Positions 57,650-64,000 of a stretch of 64,000 nucleotides of DNA are shown in pieces. The position numbers and the translations under genes were made by a program. The notes beneath the pieces were generated by a model, which searched no databases, was not told where the DNA came from, and worked only from the letters and a program-made list of their open reading frames with translations. The DNA comes from Phytopseudomonas flavescens (GTDB lineage Bacteria; Pseudomonadota; Gammaproteobacteria; Pseudomonadales; Pseudomonadaceae), in assembly GCF_900100535.1 (NCBI RefSeq), contig NZ_FNDG01000025.1, positions 25,300 through 89,299 of the forward strand, in the 5' to 3' direction. The first letter of the stretch is position 1; every line of letters begins with the position of its first letter.

Positions 57650-58615
57650 ATGGTCACGCTGGTTTTCTCGTACGCGCATGCCGATGAGACACTGCGCAAT
57701 GAGTTGGAAAAACATCTTGCCCCGTTGAAGCGCATGGGGCGAATTGATACCTGGCATGATCGCCGAATCGTTCCAGGCGATGAGTTCGAAGGTCAGATCG
57801 ATCATTACTTCTCTACGGCCGACATCATCCTGTTGCTCGTCAGCAGCGACTTTATCGCCTCCGATTACTGCTACCAGATCGAGATGAGCAATGCCTTGCA
57901 GCGCCACGAACGCGGCGAAGCGGTAGTAATCCCGGTCATTCTCCGGCCCTGTGCCTGGCACAAGCTGCCTTTTGGCAAGCTGCTGGCTGCCACAGTGGAC
58001 GGCAAGCCCATCGTGCAGTTTCCAAGCTATGACGACGGTTTTGTCCAGGTTGTCGATGCTGTATCCCGTGCATTGGACAAGCTTGGGGCCAAAGCTCCAC
58101 AAGCAGCCCCGCCCCGACAACCTGGTCGTGCCAGAGCTGTTGGCGCCACGGTGAGCATTGGTCGCAGCACGCCCCGCTCTAGCAACTTGGCCATCCCAAA
58201 ACGCTTCACCGACCTTGATCGGGATCGCGCCTGCCGCGAAGGTTTCGATTACCTGACCCGCTTCTTCGAAAACTCCCTTGCAGAACTGGCGAAGCGCAAC
58301 GAAGGCCTGGAAACAGACTTCCACCGCCGCGATGCTGATGCCTTTGCCTGTTCCATCTACCGGCATGGCAGCAAGGTCTGCCACTGCGGCATCTGGCGCA
58401 ACGCTCGCGGCATGGGTGGAGATATTTGTTACAGCCAAAGCGGCATCTCTCAAAACAGTTACAACGAAAGCATGAGCATTGCCGAAAACGGCCAACTCAT
58501 AGGTTTTCGCCCCCTCATGGGTGGGCAAATGCTCGGCACACAACGGGATCAGCTGCTAACCGATGAAGGAATGGCGGAGCATTTCTGGGAGATGTTCATT
58601 CGTCCGCTTAAATAG
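57650..58615 (+). CDS. TIR-domain protein embedded in the BREX operon
   Basis: A 321-residue protein. Residues ~1-130 are a TIR domain: LVFSYAHADETLRNELEKHL, DTWHDRRIVPGDEFEGQI, ADIILLLVSSDFIASDYCYQIEMSNAL and VIPVILRPCAW. The presumed catalytic Glu is E78 in YCYQIEMS. Bacterial TIR domains commonly cleave NAD+ in abortive phage defence. After a Pro/Arg-rich linker (~140-180) the C-terminal ~140 residues form a domain I do not recognise, with CHCGIWRNARGMGGDICYSQSG and AEHFWEMF. AAGGAGA before the ATG lies in the pglX end, so it is coupled to pglX. It is not a core BREX gene and stands between pglX and pglZ. Confidence 0.85.
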   Translation: MVTLVFSYAHADETLRNELEKHLAPLKRMGRIDTWHDRRIVPGDEFEGQIDHYFSTADIILLLVSSDFIASDYCYQIEMSNALQRHERGEAVVIPVILRPCAWHKLPFGKLLAATVDGKPIVQFPSYDDGFVQVVDAVSRALDKLGAKAPQAAPPRQPGRARAVGATVSIGRSTPRSSNLAIPKRFTDLDRDRACREGFDYLTRFFENSLAELAKRNEGLETDFHRRDADAFACSIYRHGSKVCHCGIWRNARGMGGDICYSQSGISQNSYNESMSIAENGQLIGFRPLMGGQMLGTQRDQLLTDEGMAEHFWEMFIRPLK

Positions 58616-58632
58616 AACTCCCGCTACTAAAA

Positions 58633-58686
58633 ATGCCTGAATTAACTCGCCTGATTGAGCACTTTGTGCTGCTGCTCAAGGATTGA
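58633..58686 (+). CDS. Possible 17-codon ORF just before pglZ
   Basis: ATG at 58633 opens MPELTRLIEHFVLLLKD and stops with TGA at 58684-58686, four bases before the pglZ ATG. It has no clear SD. It might be a leader, a remnant of a gene displaced by the TIR insertion, or chance. The pglZ SD (AAGGA, 58678-58682) lies inside it. Confidence 0.25.
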   Translation: MPELTRLIEHFVLLLKD

Positions 58687-58690
58687 TCTG

Positions 58691-61318
58691 ATGGATACGC
58701 AACAACTGACCCAAGGCCTGAAGCAGGCATTCTTCGCGGAAGACCAGCGCATCGTGTTCTGGTACGACCCTGAGCAGAGCTTTGTCGACGAGCTGCCGCA
58801 ACTGGATCTGCCCGATGTGCAGGTGTTGAACATGCAAGGCGAGTCGACCTTCGGCCTCAAGCTGCAGCTGGAGCTTGAAGCCCACCGCGGCAAGTACCTG
58901 CTGTACTTCCCCTGCGCAGAGCCTGACGCCGAAGACGACTGGCTGCTGGACATCAAGCTGTACTCGCGCTGTTTCTATGCCGACCGTATTTCGCTGATCT
59001 TCAATGAGCTGGGCCTGCAGCAGCAGAGTTTGCGCGAACACCTGGCCCGGCGTGAGCAGTTTCTTGGCAGCAAGACTCGCTTGGGCGCGCTGAAGCGCCT
59101 GATCCAGCCGACCGATAGCGAGGAAGCCCTCGATCTGGCGATGATCGCCGTGGTGCTAGGTGCCGGCAACGCCGATCTGCTCACCCTGCTCTGCACCTTG
59201 GCCGAGGCTTCGGTGCGTGACGACCTGGGGTTGGAGAACAACCCCGCCAGCATCGCCGAGTTATACAAATACAACCTGATGCCGACGCTGTTGCAGGCAC
59301 TGCAGGGCGAAGTCGGTTACCCGGCCAGCGCCGAAGAGCTGAGCGGGGAAAAGCCATTGCGCTTCGGTCACTTCCTGATTCGTCTGCTGGCCACCGGCTT
59401 CTGCGAAAGCATTGGCGACATCCCAGACTGGGCCAAAGCCGTAGCCATCCCCTCGGCCAACGCCCGCGCCACATCACGGGCCCTGCTCTCGCGCTGGCGG
59501 GACAGTTCACGTTTCTACAAGACCTACGATGTGGTTTCCGATTGGGTCAGTGAAGCGCTGTACATCCGCGAGAAGATCGGCGCGATTGCGCTGGAGACGC
59601 TGGTCAACGTCGCCACCTTCCAGACGGTGGAGCAGCAGATCATCGTCGACCTGACCCAGGCCATCCCCGAGGCCGACCCTAGGGATCTGGCGCTGTTCTC
59701 GCGCATCATTGCCGAGCGCCTGGACAATTACTGGGCCTCGCGGCACAAGGATGACGACATCCGTCGCAAGTACCGGCTGCTGTACTCCGCTCTGTCAGCC
59801 GCCATCGAGCTGTTCAGCTTGCGTCAAAGCCACGCCGCCGGCTTCCACTTCGCCAGCAGCGAAGCGCTGTACAGAGCCTATGAGAGCGAGCTGTACCGCT
59901 TCGATACCAGCTATCGACACTACTTTGCAGCGTCCAATCGTGCTCATGTTGAGCTGCTGAAGAAGCTCGATGACGCGGTTGAGCAATGTTATGCCTATTG
60001 GTATCTCGATCAGTTGGGCCGCAGTTGGGGCGACCGAGTAGAGGCCGAACAACGCCTGGAGCATTGGAAGATCGCCGGCGTACCCAACCAGCAGGACTTC
60101 TACGAACGCTGGGTGCGACCACATTTCGAGAAAAACCGTAGCAAGCGCCTGGTGGTAATCATCAGCGATGCCTTTCGTTACGAGGCGGCCATGGAGTTGC
60201 GAGAGCGGATCAACGAGAAGCGCTACAGCGAGGCGACCCTGACCAGCCAGTTGGGTGTACTGCCCAGCTACACCACGCTGGGCATGGCCGCGCTATTGCC
60301 GCACAAGACCCTGGAGTACCGCGAGAACGGCAGCGATACGGTATTCGTCGACGGCCAGTCCAGCGCCGGGACTATTCAGCGTGACAAGATTCTCGCCCAA
60401 TACAGCGGCATGGCAGTGACTGCCGAGCAGGTCAAGGCCTGGTCACGGGATGAAGGCCGCGAGGCGCTCAAGGACCAGCAGTTGGTCTACGTCTATCACA
60501 ACGTAATCGACGACCGCAGCGACAGCGGCGGACCGTCCGAGTCGGATACCTTCCACCATGTGGAGGTCGCGATCGAGGAGCTGACCGAGCTGACCCGCAA
60601 GATTCTCATGCACTTCAATACCAGTACGGTGCTGATCACCGCTGACCACGGTTTTCTGTTCCAGCAGAGCAAGCTGGAGGTTGCCGACCGCACCACTCTG
60701 ATCGACAAACCCGAAAGCGCCTTCAAGAGCAAGAAACGCTATGTACTCGGCCATAGCCTGCCGACCGCCAAGGAGGTCTGGAGCGGCTCGACGCGCCTGA
60801 CCGCAGGTACGACATCGGACACCCGGTTCTGGATTCCCAAAGGTGCCAACCGCTTTCACTTCATAGGTGGTGCGCGCTTCGTCCATGGCGGGGCCATGCT
60901 GCAGGAGATTGTGGTGCCGGTGCTGACCGTCAACCAGCTGCGCGGTGAGAAAGCCGAGAAACGCACCAAACGCAAGGTCGGCGTCATCTCGCCGAAGTCG
61001 GCGCTGAAGATGGTCACCAACATCCAGCGCTTCGATCTGATCCAGACCGAAGTCGTCAGCGAGCAGGTGCTGCCAGTAACCGTGGCCGTTGCAATTTATG
61101 AAGACGAGCAGCCGGTATCCAGCGAGGAAGTGGTGACCTTCGACTGTGCCACCGACTCCATGAGCGAACGCATGAAGCAGGTGCGGCTGTCGTTGGCGGG
61201 CAGCGACTTCGATCGCAGGAAGGACTATTTCCTGATCATTCGTGACAAGGACCTGAATACCGAGTTGGAGCGCTACCGCGTCACCATCGACCTGGCCTTC
61301 ACCGACGACTTCTCTTGA
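58691..61318 (+). CDS. pglZ: BREX protein PglZ (type 1)
   Basis: An 875-residue protein of the alkaline-phosphatase superfamily, type 1 BREX form. Metal-site blocks are RLVVIISDAFRYEAAMELRERI (~490), TTLGMAALLPHKTLEY and VLITADHGFLFQQS (~645), the standard PglZ core; the N-terminal half carries a BREX-1 specific region (FAEDQRIVFWYDPEQSFVDELP). PglZ has metal-dependent phosphatase/nuclease-type activity and is required for both methylation and defence. The ATG at 58691 follows AAGGA by eight bases; an in-frame TTG at 58655 is less likely. brxL starts 14 bases after its stop. Confidence 0.95.
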   Translation: MDTQQLTQGLKQAFFAEDQRIVFWYDPEQSFVDELPQLDLPDVQVLNMQGESTFGLKLQLELEAHRGKYLLYFPCAEPDAEDDWLLDIKLYSRCFYADRISLIFNELGLQQQSLREHLARREQFLGSKTRLGALKRLIQPTDSEEALDLAMIAVVLGAGNADLLTLLCTLAEASVRDDLGLENNPASIAELYKYNLMPTLLQALQGEVGYPASAEELSGEKPLRFGHFLIRLLATGFCESIGDIPDWAKAVAIPSANARATSRALLSRWRDSSRFYKTYDVVSDWVSEALYIREKIGAIALETLVNVATFQTVEQQIIVDLTQAIPEADPRDLALFSRIIAERLDNYWASRHKDDDIRRKYRLLYSALSAAIELFSLRQSHAAGFHFASSEALYRAYESELYRFDTSYRHYFAASNRAHVELLKKLDDAVEQCYAYWYLDQLGRSWGDRVEAEQRLEHWKIAGVPNQQDFYERWVRPHFEKNRSKRLVVIISDAFRYEAAMELRERINEKRYSEATLTSQLGVLPSYTTLGMAALLPHKTLEYRENGSDTVFVDGQSSAGTIQRDKILAQYSGMAVTAEQVKAWSRDEGREALKDQQLVYVYHNVIDDRSDSGGPSESDTFHHVEVAIEELTELTRKILMHFNTSTVLITADHGFLFQQSKLEVADRTTLIDKPESAFKSKKRYVLGHSLPTAKEVWSGSTRLTAGTTSDTRFWIPKGANRFHFIGGARFVHGGAMLQEIVVPVLTVNQLRGEKAEKRTKRKVGVISPKSALKMVTNIQRFDLIQTEVVSEQVLPVTVAVAIYEDEQPVSSEEVVTFDCATDSMSERMKQVRLSLAGSDFDRRKDYFLIIRDKDLNTELERYRVTIDLAFTDDFS

Positions 61319-61332
61319 GAGCACGATATTAG

Positions 61333-63372
61333 ATGGATACCGAACAGGATAAAGACCTCGACCAACTGCTCAACGAGCATTTCGCCGGCCGCGTGGTACG
61401 CAAGGACCTGACCAAGCTGATCAAGGAAGGGGCCAATGTTCCGGTCTACGTGCTCGAGTACCTGCTCGGCATGTACTGCGCCTCGGATGACGCCGAGGTC
61501 ATCGAACACGGCTTGAAGAATGTCAAAACCATACTGGCGGAAAACTATGTCCGTCCGGACGAAGCCGAGAAGGTCAAATCCCTGGTACGCGAGCGCGGCA
61601 CCTACAAGGTGATTGATCGCGTAACCGTGCGCCTAAACGAGAAGAAAGACCGCTACGAAGCCTCCTTCAGTAGCCTTGGTATCCGCGATGCGGAGATTTC
61701 AGCCGGCATCGTCAAGGAATACGAAAAGCTGCTGGTAGGCGGTATCTGGGTAATCGCCACGCTGAGCTACTACCACGAAGAGGGCCAGAGCGGCTCGCCG
61801 TTTGGGGTGACGCTGCTCAAACCGATCCAGATGCCGAACATGAACATGCAGGAGCTGTTTGACGGGCGCGCAGCACTGACCACCGTGCAATGGCGCGAAG
61901 CGCTGATTCGCTCGATTGGCATGGAGCCTTCGACCCTGGCAGAAGATGTGCAATGGCATCTGCTGGCACGCATGGTTCCCTTCGTCGAGAACAACTACAA
62001 CGTCTGCGAGCTTGGCCCGCGCGGTACCGGCAAAAGCCATATTTACAAGGAATGCTCGCCCAACAGCATGCTGGTGTCAGGCGGGCAGACCACCGTGGCC
62101 AATCTGTTCTACAACATGAGCAGCCGGCGTATCGGCCTGGTCGGCCTCTGGGATGTGGTCGCCTTCGACGAAGTCGCGGGGATCAACTTCAAGGACAAGG
62201 ACGGCGTACAGATCATGAAGGACTACATGGCCTCCGGCTCCTTCGGCCGCGGCCGTGAGCAGATGGAGGCCTCGGCTTCGATGGTGTTTGTCGGCAACAT
62301 CAACCAGAGCGTCGAAACTCTGGTGAAAACCAGCCATCTGCTGGCCCCCTTCCCCGAGCAGATGATCGACGCTGCCTTCTTCGACCGCTTCCATGCCTAT
62401 ATACCAGGCTGGGAAATCCCGAAGATGCGCCCCGAGTACTTCACCAACAAGTACGGCCTGATCGTCGATTACCTGGCCGAATTCTTCCGCGAGATGCGCA
62501 AGCGCAGCTTCGCCGATGCCATCGACAAGCACTTCAAGCTGGGCAACAACCTCAACCAGCGCGACGTGATCGCAGTACGCAAGACCGTATCCGGCCTGCT
62601 CAAGCTGCTCTACCCCCACGACCAGTTCACCAAGGAAAACGTGCGCCAGTGCCTGGAGTACGCCTTACAGGTGCGTCGGCGGGTCAAGGAGCAGCTGAAG
62701 AAGATCGGCGGCATGGAGTTCTACGATGTGCATTTCAGCTACATCGACAACGAAACCCTGGAAGAACACTTCATCGCCGTGAAAGAACAAGGCGGCGGCT
62801 GGCTGATTGCCGAGGGGCCGGGCAAGCCGGGTTTCATCCACACCATTGGGCTGAGCGGCAAAGGCATGCCAGGCCTGTATCGAATCGAACTGCAGGTCAC
62901 CAAGGGCAGCGGAAAACTGGCCACCTCGGGCCTGTGGAACTCCAGCGTCGCCAAGGAGCAGGTGAAGATCGCCTTCGACTACTTCAAGGCCAACGCCTCG
63001 CGCATCAGTGCCTCGGCCAAAGTGCTGGAGCACGACTTCCACCTGCATGTGGTCGAGCTGCAAAACACCGGCCCGCTAACCCACATGGCCCTACCCAGCC
63101 TGGTGGCCTTCGCCTCCGGCCTGATGGGCCGCCCCGCACAAGGGCAGATGGTGGTACTCGGCGACATGAGCCTGGGCGGCAGCATCACCCCGGTGGAAAG
63201 CATCGCCGAGTGCCTGCAGGTGGCCTTCGACGCTGGCGGTAAGCGCGTTTGCCTGCCGATGAGCAGCGCCATGGACATCCCGACCATTCCGGCGGAGCTG
63301 TTCACCAAGTTCCAGACCAGCTTCTATGGCGAGCCGGTGGAAGCGGTGTTCAAGGCGTTGGGGGTGGATTGA
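61333..63372 (+). CDS. brxL: BREX protein BrxL (Lon-like AAA+ protein)
   Basis: A 679-residue AAA+ protein. Walker A ELGPRGTGKSHIYKE lies at ~226-240, Walker B VGLWDVVAFDEVAGI near 280, and sensor-type SASMVFVGNINQS later. The C-terminal part (~480-679) resembles the Lon protease domain, with GDMSLGGSITPVESIAECLQVAFDAGGKRVCLPMSSAMDIPTIPAEL, where the Ser-Lys catalytic dyad sits in true Lon. The Ser normally next to the nucleophile position is not readily seen, and BrxL is thought to act as a DNA-binding hexamer rather than a protease. It is the last core gene of the operon. The N-terminal region is DUF4357/BrxL-specific. Confidence 0.95.
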   Translation: MDTEQDKDLDQLLNEHFAGRVVRKDLTKLIKEGANVPVYVLEYLLGMYCASDDAEVIEHGLKNVKTILAENYVRPDEAEKVKSLVRERGTYKVIDRVTVRLNEKKDRYEASFSSLGIRDAEISAGIVKEYEKLLVGGIWVIATLSYYHEEGQSGSPFGVTLLKPIQMPNMNMQELFDGRAALTTVQWREALIRSIGMEPSTLAEDVQWHLLARMVPFVENNYNVCELGPRGTGKSHIYKECSPNSMLVSGGQTTVANLFYNMSSRRIGLVGLWDVVAFDEVAGINFKDKDGVQIMKDYMASGSFGRGREQMEASASMVFVGNINQSVETLVKTSHLLAPFPEQMIDAAFFDRFHAYIPGWEIPKMRPEYFTNKYGLIVDYLAEFFREMRKRSFADAIDKHFKLGNNLNQRDVIAVRKTVSGLLKLLYPHDQFTKENVRQCLEYALQVRRRVKEQLKKIGGMEFYDVHFSYIDNETLEEHFIAVKEQGGGWLIAEGPGKPGFIHTIGLSGKGMPGLYRIELQVTKGSGKLATSGLWNSSVAKEQVKIAFDYFKANASRISASAKVLEHDFHLHVVELQNTGPLTHMALPSLVAFASGLMGRPAQGQMVVLGDMSLGGSITPVESIAECLQVAFDAGGKRVCLPMSSAMDIPTIPAELFTKFQTSFYGEPVEAVFKALGVD

Positions 63373-63673
63373 CTCGATGCGCGACACTAGCGTTTTCAGC
63401 CGGGCGCTTTGACATTGATGGCGAGCATTCCTGGGGCGTGCTGCAGCGCTTGCTCCAGGCATACAGGCTGTGAACGGACATGCCTAACCGTCGTAACAGC
63501 TGCATGTCACACAGGCAATCCGGGAACCCAAGCAGCGGTGCAAAGCTTCTCACGAATGCGCTCGTTCATCATGGCTCGTAAAACGGCCAACCATGGGGGG
63601 GTTGATCCAGGCCATCGCGACTACGTTTGAGCAGTTCAATCGCCCTCACACAGTTCACCGTCGTCATCTGCTG
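63373..63673. other. Intergenic region with IS debris after the BREX operon
   Basis: Between brxL and the IS element I see no intact gene. The only recognisable part is the inverted orfA fragment at 63428-63490. A stretch near 63630-63660 reads, in one frame, TTFEQFNRPHTVHRRHLL, which could be further transposase debris but is too short to call. Confidence 0.5.
63428..63490 (-). pseudogene. Fragment of an IS3-type orfA in inverted orientation
   Basis: On the minus strand these bases encode RLGMSVHSLYAWSKRCSTPQE. The intact element to the right encodes RLGMSVHSLYAWIKRYSKPQE. In nucleotides about 57 of 63 positions agree. Only the helix-turn-helix part of orfA survives; sequence on both sides diverges. 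It shows that a related insertion sequence once sat here in the opposite orientation. Confidence 0.75.
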
Positions 63674-64000
63674 TGAATCGCCCCTAGTTTCGTAGACACC
63701 TCCAAGCCTCATAATGAGGCCCACTAGGAGGTGCCATGAGCAACCAGCGTTACCCCGAAGAATTCAAAATCGAAGCGGTCAAGCAAGTGACCGAGCGTGG
63801 CCTTCCTGTAGCCGAAGTGGCAGCGCGGTTAGGTATGTCGGTGCACAGCCTGTATGCCTGGATCAAGCGCTACAGCAAGCCCCAGGAAAAGCGGCAGCAA
63901 GAGAACGATCAGCAGGCCGAACTGCGTCGTCTGCGTGCTGAACTCAAGCGAGTGACCGAAGAGCGAGACATCCTAAAAAAGGCCGCCGCGTACTTTGCCA
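63674..64000 (+). mobile_element. IS3-family insertion sequence, left end (cut by window)
   Basis: Sequence TGAATCGCCCCTAGTTTCG at 63674 resembles an IS3-type terminal inverted repeat starting TGA, followed 43 bases later by AGGAGG and the orfA ATG. The right end and orfB lie outside the window, so boundaries and target duplication cannot be verified. Confidence 0.6.
63736..64000 (+). CDS. IS3-family transposase OrfA (3' end outside window)
   Basis: The first 88 codons of an IS3-family orfA. The N-terminal helix-turn-helix SNQRYPEEFKIEAVKQVTERGLPVAEVAARLGMSVHSLYAWIKRYSKPQE is followed by a leucine-zipper-like coiled coil (AELRRLRAELKRVTEERDILKKAAAYFA), which mediates OrfA multimerisation. 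AGGAGG at 63726-63731 lies five bases before the ATG. OrfA normally ends with a programmed frameshift into the DDE transposase orfB, which should follow beyond 64000. Confidence 0.92.
   Translation, partial: MSNQRYPEEFKIEAVKQVTERGLPVAEVAARLGMSVHSLYAWIKRYSKPQEKRQQENDQQAELRRLRAELKRVTEERDILKKAAAYFA

Noticed and set aside
63541..63665. Short plus-strand frame resembling an IS orfB tail (FEQFNRPHTVHRRHLL)
   Set aside because: Too short and too weak to distinguish from chance; mentioned only as possible debris.

Overview
The window is high-GC bacterial chromosome with the character of a Pseudomonas, most likely of the P. mendocina/alcaliphila/oleovorans type. The grounds are overall base composition, Pseudomonas-type gene families (AruI, GbuA, RhlE, HrpB, FecI/FecR/FpvA-like), intergenic hairpin repeats, and a transfer-messenger RNA whose tag reads ANDENYEGYALAA. 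Species assignment is inference.

Layout. 1-9400: housekeeping and iron genes. These are a flavoprotein fragment, a VOC protein, a GNAT gene broken by an in-frame stop, an RhlE-type helicase, a fecI-fecR-TonB receptor iron-starvation cluster with a Fur-box-like site, a DnaQ-like exonuclease with a NYN protein, and a membrane protein. 9434-17794: a phosphate-scavenging block. A TonB-dependent receptor, a beta-propeller phytase, exbB, exbD and tonB run in one direction. A purple-acid-type phosphatase diverges from them, and a candidate Pho box lies in between. 17863-19814: a degenerate GGDEF membrane protein overlapping an AraC-type regulator.

20075-34333: a catabolic island controlled by a divergent LysR gene. 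It encodes a TIM-barrel protein, an Fe(II)/2-oxoglutarate-type oxygenase, an ABC uptake system with a fused permease-ATPase, a class II aldolase, a GbuA-like ureohydrolase, an NTF2-like protein, an NCS1 and an SSS transporter, an AruI-like decarboxylase and an aldehyde dehydrogenase. The last two plus GbuA reconstruct 2-ketoarginine to 4-aminobutyrate plus urea. A conserved ~50-bp element with a dyad precedes both main transcription units. 34541-40014: a second polar amino-acid ABC system with an MmgE/PrpD protein and a class IV aminotransferase, and AT-rich dyads upstream. 40066-44695: HrpB helicase, a lipoprotein, a cation-efflux protein and a small periplasmic protein.

44800-45191: ssrA (tmRNA), intact to its CCA end and followed by a terminator. 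It marks the left edge of an accessory region. That region opens with a TrfA-like plasmid replication initiator whose 3' end runs into five 22-bp iteron-like repeats. A complete type 1 BREX phage-defence operon follows (brxR-brxA-brxB-brxC-[AlbA_2/HATPase gene]-pglX-[TIR gene]-pglZ-brxL). The two bracketed genes are non-core: an AlbA_2/GHKL-type protein and a TIR-domain protein inserted inside the core operon. The central part of pglX is strikingly AT-rich. The window ends in a remnant of an IS3-type orfA on the minus strand and the start of an intact IS3-family element on the plus strand.

The least ordinary parts are the BREX operon with its embedded TIR protein, the trfA/iteron module sitting directly behind tmRNA, and the guanidino-compound cluster.
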